DNA of 64,000 bases from contig NZ_JAAMFN010000008.1 of NCBI RefSeq assembly GCF_013376095.1, positions 1-64,000 of the forward strand. The letters run 5' to 3'. This DNA is from Arthrobacter sp. SDTb3-6. GTDB taxonomy: Bacteria; Actinomycetota; Actinomycetes; Actinomycetales; Micrococcaceae. Under the pieces are notes generated by a model. The model was not told the DNA's origin and did not search any database. It worked only from the letters and a program-made list of their open reading frames with translations. Within the stretch, counting starts at the first letter, position 1. Every line of letters starts with the position of its first letter. Positions 38,039-45,112 of the stretch are shown in pieces. Both the position numbers and the translations under genes were made by a program.

Positions 38039-38743
38039 ATGAAATCCCCAGCACGCCGCACCCTCAAGACCATCGCCACCGGCGCCCTCGCCGCCGCCTT
38101 CCTGGCCGCCGGCGCCGCCGCCGCATCCGCCCACGTCCACGCCGTCGCCGATGACCCGGCAGCCAACGGCTACACACACGTAACGTTCAACGTGCCCAAC
38201 GAATCGGACACCGCCAAGACCACCAAGCTCGTGGTCAAACTCCCCACCGACCACCCCTTCACCTCCGTCTCCGTCAAGGCCCTGGACGGCTGGACCGCGA
38301 AGGTCATCACCACCAAGCTCCCCAAGCCTGTCACCGTGGGCGGCAGCGAGGTGACCAAGGCAGCCACCTCCGTGGAATGGACCGCCGACGCCGCCCACCA
38401 GATCGGCCCGAACGAATACCAGTCCTTCTCCCTGTCCCTGGGCAAGCTCCCCAAGGCAGGCACCACCGTCCTGCTGCCGGCCAGCCAGACCTACACGGAC
38501 GGTTCGGTGGTGAACTGGGACCAGAAGGCCGTCGCCGGCCAGGCCGAACCCGAGCACCCGGCCCCGTCGTTCGTCACGACCGCCGCCGACGGCGCCACCC
38601 CGGCCGCCGACCCAGCCACCACCAGCGACACCGGCAATGCCGCCTCCGTGTGGGGCATCGTGCTCGGCGCCGCGGGCCTGCTCCTGGGCGGCACCGCACT
38701 GGGCATGGTCCTTGCCGGCCGCCGCAAGCCAACGGCGAAATAA
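38039..38743 (+). CDS. YcnI-family (DUF1775) copper-binding protein
   Basis: 234 residues. A signal peptide ends at ASA so that the mature protein starts HVHAV; the free N-terminal His is the copper ligand in characterised YcnI proteins. The DUF1775 domain follows (GYTHVTFNVPNESDTAKTTK, SVEWTADA, YQSFSLSLGKLPKAG), then a disordered linker and a C-terminal membrane anchor (WGIVLGAAGLLLGGTALGMV). It is nine bases upstream of the CopC gene, so the pair is an operon. The 179 bases before it hold no gene. Confidence 0.9.
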   Translation: MKSPARRTLKTIATGALAAAFLAAGAAAASAHVHAVADDPAANGYTHVTFNVPNESDTAKTTKLVVKLPTDHPFTSVSVKALDGWTAKVITTKLPKPVTVGGSEVTKAATSVEWTADAAHQIGPNEYQSFSLSLGKLPKAGTTVLLPASQTYTDGSVVNWDQKAVAGQAEPEHPAPSFVTTAADGATPAADPATTSDTGNAASVWGIVLGAAGLLLGGTALGMVLAGRRKPTAK

Positions 38744-38752
38744 GGAAATGCC

Positions 38753-39322
38753 ATGAGCAACCGCACCACAGCACACCGCCGCCTGGGCCCGTTCGCGCGG
38801 GCGCTGCTGGCCGTCGTCGCACTGGCGGCGTTCATGCTCCCCATGGCCGCGGCGCAGGCGCATGACCAGCTGGAGGGCACCAGCCCCGCAGACGGTTCAA
38901 CCGTCACCGCCGTGCCGGCCAGGATCGGGCTGACGTTCAACCACACGCCCACCGCGATCGGCTCGGAGATCCTGGTCAAGGATGCGGCAGGCACCAACTG
39001 GGCCGAAGGCCCCGTGAACATCGTTGACAACCACGTCACGCAGGGTGTCAAGCCGGGTGCCCCGGCCGGAAAGTACACGGTGGAGTGGCGGATTGTCTCC
39101 TCGGATTCGCACCCCGTCGAAGGGACATTTTCCTTCACGGCCACCGGCGGCGCCAGTGCGCCGGCGGCGGCAAGCGGGCCGACGGCGTCGGCTGTCGCGG
39201 CGGAAGGTTCCTCCGGCCCGGCGGTGCCGTGGGGCATCATCGGCGGAGCTGCCGGCATCCTGGTGGTGATCGTTGCCGGGCTGTCCATCGCCAGGCGGCA
39301 GCTGAACAAGGACACCGACTAG
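38753..39322 (+). CDS. copC: CopC domain copper-resistance protein
   Basis: 189 residues. Signal peptide cleaved after AQA gives a mature N-terminal His (HDQLEGTSPADG), the Cu(II) ligand of CopC. The second His lies in VSSDSHPVEGTFSFTA, the usual CopC end motif. A linker and one C-terminal helix (WGIIGGAAGILVVIVAGLSI) anchor it. A CopD partner is not fused and not in the window. Confidence 0.92.
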   Translation: MSNRTTAHRRLGPFARALLAVVALAAFMLPMAAAQAHDQLEGTSPADGSTVTAVPARIGLTFNHTPTAIGSEILVKDAAGTNWAEGPVNIVDNHVTQGVKPGAPAGKYTVEWRIVSSDSHPVEGTFSFTATGGASAPAAASGPTASAVAAEGSSGPAVPWGIIGGAAGILVVIVAGLSIARRQLNKDTD

Positions 39323-39534
39323 GCGGGGGGCAGGGGTCGCGCCCCAGTGGTCGAGACCCCGGCCCGACTGCCCGCCCACGCCCGGAAACCCCGCCGCATT
39401 CTCCCCGCAACCGGCAAACCTAAGGAAGTGTTAGGAAAGCCCGGATCGGCTTTGTTGTGCCCCGGATCACGCATAACTTGGCTTGTGCCCCATCACTTCT
39501 TCGGGGCCACAACCCAAAACGTCGAGGAGGATCC

Positions 39535-40902
39535 ATGGACGCACCTGCCGTGGACAAGGCACGTGAGCGCGCAACGACGCGGCGCATCACAAGCAACATT
39601 TTCAAGGGTTCCGTGGGGAACCTCATCGAATGGTACGACTGGTACGTCTACGCGGCCTTTGCCGTGTACTTTTCGGCCGAGTTCTTCCCGGCGGGCGACT
39701 CCACGTCGCGGCTGCTGAACACGGCGGCCATCTTCGCCGTCGGCTTCCTGATGCGCCCGCTCGGAAGCCTGATCCTGGGCCGGTACGCGGACCGCCACGG
39801 CCGCCGGGCCGCGCTCACGCTGTCCATCACGGTGATGGCCGCCGGTTCGTTGATCATTGCCTGCACACCGGGCTTCGAGACCATCGGCGTGTGGGCGCCC
39901 ATCATCCTCGTCGTCGCCCGGCTCATCCAGGGCCTGTCCCTGGGCGGCGAATACGGCACCTCCGCCACGTACCTTTCGGAAATGGCCAGCAGCGGCCGCC
40001 GCGGCTTCTACTCCAGCTTCCAGTACGTCACCCTCATCGCCGGGCAGCTGATTGCCCTCGGCGTGCAGATCATCCTGCAACAACTCCTCAGCGATTCCGA
40101 CATGAAGACGTGGGGCTGGCGGATCCCGTTCGTGCTCGGCGCCATCTTTGCCCTGACAGTCCTGTGGCTGCGCCGCACCATGGATGAATCCGAGCAGTTC
40201 ACCCGGCTGGGCAAGGAATCCACGTCCCAGGCCGGCACCATCCGCATCCTGCTCCAGCACCCCAAGGCCGTCATGACCGTCGTCGGGCTTACCCTGGGCG
40301 GCACGGTGGCGTTCTACACCTACACCACGTACATGCAAAAGTTCATGGTCAACACCGTGGGCATCGACAAGTCCACTGTCAGCTGGATCAACTTCTTCGC
40401 CCTGCTGGCCTTCGTGGTCCTGCAGCCCGTGGCCGGAGCTCTGTCAGACCGGATTGGGCGCCGTCCGCTGCTGCTCGGCTTCGGCATCCTCGGCACGCTC
40501 CTGACCGTTCCCCTGTTCTTCCTCATGGCGGGGACCAAAAACCCCGTGGGGGCGTTCCTGCTCATGATGGTGGGCCTGGTCATCGTCAGCGGCTACACGT
40601 CCATCAACGCCATTGTTAAGGCCGAGCTTTTCCCGACGGAAATCCGTGCCCTGGGCGTCGGGCTGCCGTACGCGCTCACCGTGGCCATCTTTGGCGGCAC
40701 CGCGGAATTCATCGCCCTTGGACTGAAGAGCATCGGGCTGGAGCCGGTGTTTTACTTCTACGTGGCCGCCTGCATCGCCGTCAGCTTCATCGTCTACTGG
40801 AGGATGGGCGAGTCGTCGAAGACCTCGCACATCGAGGCCGAAGCCCTCGGGTCCACGCCCGACGGCGGCACCCCCGACCTGGACGACGTCGCCGCCCGGT
40901 AA
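39535..40902 (+). CDS. MHS-family MFS permease (organic acid/proton symporter)
   Basis: 455 residues, 12 helices, of the KgtP/ProP-like metabolite:H+ symporter family: NLIEWYDWYVYAAFAVYFS at helix 1, GRYADRHGRRAAL in loop 2-3, and QGLSLGGEYGTSATYLSE at helix 4-5. AGGAGG lies seven bases before the ATG. The likely substrate is a carboxylate such as 2-oxoglutarate or citrate. The two-component system that follows 74 bases later may control it. Confidence 0.9.
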   Translation: MDAPAVDKARERATTRRITSNIFKGSVGNLIEWYDWYVYAAFAVYFSAEFFPAGDSTSRLLNTAAIFAVGFLMRPLGSLILGRYADRHGRRAALTLSITVMAAGSLIIACTPGFETIGVWAPIILVVARLIQGLSLGGEYGTSATYLSEMASSGRRGFYSSFQYVTLIAGQLIALGVQIILQQLLSDSDMKTWGWRIPFVLGAIFALTVLWLRRTMDESEQFTRLGKESTSQAGTIRILLQHPKAVMTVVGLTLGGTVAFYTYTTYMQKFMVNTVGIDKSTVSWINFFALLAFVVLQPVAGALSDRIGRRPLLLGFGILGTLLTVPLFFLMAGTKNPVGAFLLMMVGLVIVSGYTSINAIVKAELFPTEIRALGVGLPYALTVAIFGGTAEFIALGLKSIGLEPVFYFYVAACIAVSFIVYWRMGESSKTSHIEAEALGSTPDGGTPDLDDVAAR

Positions 40903-40975
40903 TCTGGAAGCACACTGGCCCGGGCAGCCTGTCACCGCGACAGGCTGCCCGGCACTGCCGCAAAGGGACTGACGC

Positions 40976-41641
40976 GTGGACTTGCTGATCGTTGAGGACG
41001 ACGACGCCGTTGCCTCCGCCCTGCTTGCGGCCGTGGGTTCCGCCGGGCACCAGGCCGCCAGGGTGTTCCGTGGCAGCGACGCCCTGCTCCGGCACCACGG
41101 GGCGGACATGGTCCTGCTTGATTTGGGCCTGCCGGACATGGACGGCCTGGACGTGTTGCGCAAGCTGCGCCAGGTGACCCTGGCCCCCGTCATCATCCTC
41201 ACGGCCCGCGATGATGAACGCAGCGTGGTCCGAGGCCTGCGGCTGGGCGCGGACGACTACCTGGTCAAACCGGTCAAGCTCGCCGAACTGCTGGCCCGGA
41301 TCGAAGCCGTGGGCCGGCGGATGGGGCGTGCGGCGCCCCAAAGCAGCCAGCTCACCGCCGGAGCCCTCACGCTCAACTCGGACCACCGAACCGCCGAGCT
41401 GGATGGCCGGCTCCTGGCATTGACCCCCACCGAGTTCGGGTTGTTGGAACTGCTGGTCCGCCATGGCGGCTCCATCGCCACCCGCGAACAAATCATGGAT
41501 GCCCTCTGGGGCGACGCCTTCGTGGCAGCCTCGCGTTCCCTGGACGTCCACCTGACCGGCTTGCGCGCCAAGCTGGGCCGGCCGGGCTACATCGTCAACG
41601 TCCGCGGCGTCGGCTACCGCTTCGAAGCGAACCCGGGGTGA
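40976..41641 (+). CDS. OmpR-family response regulator
   Basis: 221 residues. Receiver domain with the acidic pocket EDDD (7-10), phospho-acceptor Asp about 49 in VLLDLGLPDMDG, and Lys in DDYLVKPVK; then a winged-helix DNA-binding domain (LTPTEFGLLELLVRHGG, VHLTGLRAKLG, GVGYRF). GTG start. Its end overlaps the kinase start by four bases (GTGA). Resembles TctD-type regulators of carboxylate uptake. Confidence 0.93.
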   Translation: MDLLIVEDDDAVASALLAAVGSAGHQAARVFRGSDALLRHHGADMVLLDLGLPDMDGLDVLRKLRQVTLAPVIILTARDDERSVVRGLRLGADDYLVKPVKLAELLARIEAVGRRMGRAAPQSSQLTAGALTLNSDHRTAELDGRLLALTPTEFGLLELLVRHGGSIATREQIMDALWGDAFVAASRSLDVHLTGLRAKLGRPGYIVNVRGVGYRFEANPG

Positions 41642-43113
41642 GGGTCCGCGTCCTGGGCGTCCTGGGCCTTCTGTCCGTGCTGCTGGTGGTGGGCCTGGCG
41701 TATTCGATCCTGAGCGCCGGCAGCCGCGCGCTCGGACAGGACCTGGAAATCAACCGGCTGGCCTCGCTCAACCGTTTTTCCCAGGTGGCCGCGGATGCCG
41801 CCGCCACCCATGAGTGGGCCGGGCTGAAGACGGCGATGGATACCTACTCCAAGCTCTACGGCGAAGGGATCCTGGTTCACACCCAGGATCGCACCCTGGT
41901 TTCGGGCGTGCTCGATCCCGCCCGGGCGGATGTCAGGGATGCCCTGTTCAATGCCAGCCTGAACCTGAGCCTGACCAAGCTGCCGGCGCTGCGTCCCGTC
42001 GGCCCCGGCACGATGCTCGTGTCCACATCCTTTGGCAGCGCGAACCAGGTCATGGGCGAGGTGGTCCTGGAAGTCGACGCCGGTACCGCCCAGGCCAAGC
42101 TGAGGACGCTGTGGATCTTGGTCATTGCAGCGGGAGCCCTGCTGGAAGTCGGGCTGCTGTTTGGTGCGGCCCGGGTGACCCGGTGGGTGCTGCGGCCCAT
42201 CCACCGGCTCAATTCCGCCGTGGTGGAACTGGAGGAAACCGGCTCCATGCGCCGCGTCCCCGAGGACGGGCCGCCGGAGTTGCGGGAGCTCAGCCGCTCG
42301 CTGACCACCATGGCCGCGGCGGTCAAGGGGAGCCTCGAGCAGCAGCGCCAGCTGATTGCGGACACCTCCCACCAATTGCGCAACCCCGTGGCCGCCCTGA
42401 GGCTGCGGGTGGACCTGCTCCAGCTCAAGGCAGGTCCGGAGCCCGAGGCATTCTCCGCCGTCACGGCCGAGCTGGGCCGGGTGGAGGAACTCCTTGACGG
42501 GGTGCTCATGCTGGCCACGGCGGAAAACCGCGCCTTTGAGGGCACGGCGGGGAAGGCCGTGGGCCCGGTGCCCGCCTCGGAGCACGACCGGGCGAACGCC
42601 TTGCTGGCCGTGCAGGAAGAACTGGACAGGGCCACGGCGGCGGCCACCGGCAGCGGGACGAAATTGTCACTTCAAAGCAGCCCGGACGCCGAGCTTTATG
42701 TGGCCTGCAGCCCCTTTGAACTGGCCCAAATGCTGGGCGAGCTGCTGGAAAATGCCATCAAGTACGCCCCCGGCGGCCATATCCGGCTCACCCTCAAGGC
42801 ATCTGCCGCCACCGTGGACATTGAGGTGTCCGACGACGGCCCCGGCATGTCCCCCGACGACCTCGCCTTGAGCACAACGCGGTTTTGGCGGTCGCCGGAC
42901 CACCGGGACATCCGGGGCACCGGGCTGGGCCTGACCATTGTGGACCGGCTGGCCGAAGCCAACGGCGGCACGCTGGTGCTGGGCCCCAGCGAGCCGCACG
43001 GGCTGCGGGCCAGGCTGGTCCTGCCCCGCTGGCCGGGCCCGGACCGGCGGCCGAGCTTGTCCAGACCCAGCCGCCGGTCGAGCCTGTCGAGACCAAGGTC
43101 CTCCGATGATTGA
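41638..43113 (+). CDS. Sensor histidine kinase (TctE-like)
   Basis: 491 residues: helix 1 (about 5-27), an extracytoplasmic sensor of about 125 residues, helix 2 (about 158-178), HAMP, HisKA with DTSHQLRNPVAAL (His about 245), and HATPase_c with ELLENAIKYAPGGH, VSDDGPGMS and GTGLGLTIVDR. The last 25 residues, rich in Arg and Ser (SLSRPSRRSSLSRPRSS), are encoded by copies of a dispersed DNA repeat and are probably not part of the fold. It overlaps the next gene by eight bases. Confidence 0.92.
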   Translation: MRVRVLGVLGLLSVLLVVGLAYSILSAGSRALGQDLEINRLASLNRFSQVAADAAATHEWAGLKTAMDTYSKLYGEGILVHTQDRTLVSGVLDPARADVRDALFNASLNLSLTKLPALRPVGPGTMLVSTSFGSANQVMGEVVLEVDAGTAQAKLRTLWILVIAAGALLEVGLLFGAARVTRWVLRPIHRLNSAVVELEETGSMRRVPEDGPPELRELSRSLTTMAAAVKGSLEQQRQLIADTSHQLRNPVAALRLRVDLLQLKAGPEPEAFSAVTAELGRVEELLDGVLMLATAENRAFEGTAGKAVGPVPASEHDRANALLAVQEELDRATAAATGSGTKLSLQSSPDAELYVACSPFELAQMLGELLENAIKYAPGGHIRLTLKASAATVDIEVSDDGPGMSPDDLALSTTRFWRSPDHRDIRGTGLGLTIVDRLAEANGGTLVLGPSEPHGLRARLVLPRWPGPDRRPSLSRPSRRSSLSRPRSSDD

Positions 43114-43146
43114 CGCCCGCCCGCCGGTCGAGGCTGTCGAGAACCA
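43044..43146. repeat. Three copies of a CCGGTCGAGCCTGTCGAGACCA-like repeat across a gene junction
   Basis: Copies at 43044-43069, 43072-43095 and 43121-43146 share the core GGTCGAG.CTGTCGAGA. The first two encode the tail of the kinase and the third encodes the first residues of the binding protein, so a repeat element has been taken into two reading frames. Confidence 0.75.
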
Positions 43147-44107
43147 GCCGGTGACCCGCCGTCGGCTCTTCAAATCCGCCGCCGGAGCCGTTCTGGCCGG
43201 AACGATCCTGCCGGCCGTCGCGGCCTGCGCTCCTCACTCTCCGCTGGATCGTGCCGTGATTGCCGGCGGCGAGCCCGGCGGTTTCTACCTGGAATTTGCG
43301 GGTCTGCTCGCCGCGTCACTGCAGCGCAACGGCGTGGCAAGGACCGCCACCACCATTTCCACAGGCGGCAGCGCGGAGAATTTTTCCCGGATCCTCGCAG
43401 GGTCGGCCACGATGGGCCCGGTTCTGGCGGACAGCGCTGCGGACCTGATGAATGCGACCCCGGGACGCATGGTGGCCATTGGCAAGGTCTATGAGAACTA
43501 CGTCCACTGCATCGTGCGGAGGGACAGCAGGATTGGCTCATTCGAAGACTTGGCCGGCAGGTCGGTGGGGACCGGCGCGGTGGGTTCCGGGACGGCGCTG
43601 GCCGCCGGCAGGATCATCGATGCTGCGGGCCTGGGGCCGGACTCACGGAATCCCGTACGGCAGCACCAGCTGGGTCTGAACGACGGGCTGGCCGCGATCC
43701 GCAAGGGTGCCATCAACGCGCTGTTGTGGTCAGGCGGTCTTCCCACAGCGGCCATCACCGCAGCCAATGCCGAAGTCGGGCTCCGGTTTCTCGACCTGGC
43801 TGCGCTGCTTCCGCGGCTGGCGTCAGGCTACGGTGGCTTTTACGAACACGCAGTGATTCCGGAGAACAGCTATGGCGGGACGCCATCCGTCAACACCATC
43901 GGCGTTGCCAATCTGCTGCTGTGCCGGGCGGACCTCAACGCCGAGACGGTCAGGCAGACGGTGCTGCTGCTGGTGGACCACGCCCGGGAGCTTATCCCGA
44001 AGTCCAGCCTCGGCATCCAGTTTCTCAGTCCCGAGACCTTGATCAACACGGCCGGGCTGCCGTTGCACCCTGCGGCCGCGGAAACGTACCGGACCCTCCA
44101 CGGATAG
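43106..44107 (+). CDS. TAXI-family TRAP-type solute-binding lipoprotein
   Basis: 333 residues. A twin-arginine-like signal (TRRRLFKSAAGA) leads to a lipobox AVAAC (Cys 41). The mature part follows TAXI proteins: IAGGEPGGFYLEFAGLLAAS, STGGSAENFSRILAGSA, GAVGSGTALAAGRI, and the late conserved SGYGGFYEHAVIPENSYGGT region. No TRAP permease genes adjoin it; instead it is translationally coupled to a sensor kinase, so it may deliver a carboxylate ligand to the sensor rather than to a transporter. Confidence 0.88.
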   Translation: MIDARPPVEAVENQPVTRRRLFKSAAGAVLAGTILPAVAACAPHSPLDRAVIAGGEPGGFYLEFAGLLAASLQRNGVARTATTISTGGSAENFSRILAGSATMGPVLADSAADLMNATPGRMVAIGKVYENYVHCIVRRDSRIGSFEDLAGRSVGTGAVGSGTALAAGRIIDAAGLGPDSRNPVRQHQLGLNDGLAAIRKGAINALLWSGGLPTAAITAANAEVGLRFLDLAALLPRLASGYGGFYEHAVIPENSYGGTPSVNTIGVANLLLCRADLNAETVRQTVLLLVDHARELIPKSSLGIQFLSPETLINTAGLPLHPAAAETYRTLHG

Positions 44108-44121
44108 GTCCGGCTCCCCCG

Positions 44122-44160
44122 CTGGTCGAGCAGCGAGCCCTGCGAGCGCGTCGAGACCAA
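44122..44160. repeat. Dispersed GGTCGAGCAGCGAGC...GTCGAGACC repeat (copy)
   Basis: GGTCGAG at one end and TCGAGACC at the other form the ends of a short dyad, and the middle GAGCAGCGAGC to GAGCGCG matches the inverted copy at 36506-36562. A GC hairpin (GGGGCG/CGCCCC, 44161-44179) follows and may terminate both convergent genes. Confidence 0.65.
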
Positions 44161-44178
44161 GGGGCGCGCGGCCCGCCC

Positions 44179-44976
44179 CTATTCGCCCCGCAGCACGTCC
44201 TTGGTGGCGTGGTCGTAATGGAAGGTGACCGGCCCACCGGCATGTTCGAACTCGTGGTTGGCGCCGTCCCGCAGGCCGAATGCGCCGTAGTTCTCATCCC
44301 AGGAACCGTTCACCACGGCCTTGTAGCTGTATTTTCCTGCCGGCAGGTCAGCGGTCAGCTTCCAGGTGCCGCGCTTTGCATCCAGCTTCATCTGCACGCT
44401 GTCGTGTGCGGGGTCCCAGTTCACGAGGGCGCCCAGGATGGTGCCGAAGTCCCCGGCCAGGGCTACTGAGGCCGGCTGGTCCTTATGTTCGACGCCGGAT
44501 GCCTTGGCAGGTGCCTTCGTGGCGGTCTTCTTGGGGGCCGCCTTGGCCGGCGCCTTCTTGGCGGTGGCTGCGGCTTTGGTCGCGGGCTTCCTGGCGGCAG
44601 CCTTTTTGGCCACAGGCTTGGCGGGGAGCGGCGTTTCGGCCGGGACCGGGGTTCCATCGGCGAGGGCTGCGGTCAGCGCATCAACGGTCTTGAACGCAAC
44701 AGTGGCCTTCAGCCCGTCCTCGGTGATTTCCCAGCCGCTGCGGCCCTTGCTCATCCAACCGGCCTTCACCAGCTCCGCGGTGGCCTTGGTCAGGTTCTTG
44801 TGGCCACGCGGAATGCCTCCGCTGAGGAGCTCGGACTCTTCCTTGCTGAAAGGGATGCGGGCCACGGCCTCTGCCAAGACCTCTCCCCCGTTGGGCTTCT
44901 GGTCCTCCCACGACCCTGCGGCCATGATGTCCAGAACTTCCTTGAGCCGGCGGTTGGTGTTGTCTCGAACGGTCAC
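44179..44976 (-). CDS. Winged-helix-like protein with Lys/Ala tail and pullulanase X25-like domain
   Basis: 265 residues in three parts. Residues 1-100 look like a winged-helix or small helical DNA-binding unit (TNRRLKEVLDIMAAGSWEDQ, HKNLTKATAELVKAGWMSKG, GWEITEDGLKAT). Residues 115-165 are a Lys/Ala/Pro tail with repeated AKKAAARKPATKAAA-like units, as in histone H1-like proteins. Residues 172-265 (VALAGDFGTILG, WDPAHDSVQMKLDAKRGTWK, PAGKYSYKAVVNGSWDENYG) match the amylopullulanase X25/CBM48-like glycan-binding fold. GTG at 44976 has a perfect GGAGG six bases upstream. No signal peptide. Function unknown. Confidence 0.82.
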   Translation of the reverse strand: MTVRDNTNRRLKEVLDIMAAGSWEDQKPNGGEVLAEAVARIPFSKEESELLSGGIPRGHKNLTKATAELVKAGWMSKGRSGWEITEDGLKATVAFKTVDALTAALADGTPVPAETPLPAKPVAKKAAARKPATKAAATAKKAPAKAAPKKTATKAPAKASGVEHKDQPASVALAGDFGTILGALVNWDPAHDSVQMKLDAKRGTWKLTADLPAGKYSYKAVVNGSWDENYGAFGLRDGANHEFEHAGGPVTFHYDHATKDVLRGE

Positions 44977-45112
44977 AGCGGTCCTCCTGTAGCAGCGGGT
45001 ACGCAATCACTGTGGCAGGGAAGAAAACTACTATCGAGTATGTGACATCGAATTGACGCGGCCCGCTTTTCGGACTGTCTCACGACAAGTCGGGACTCCG
45101 TGCCTGAACGTC

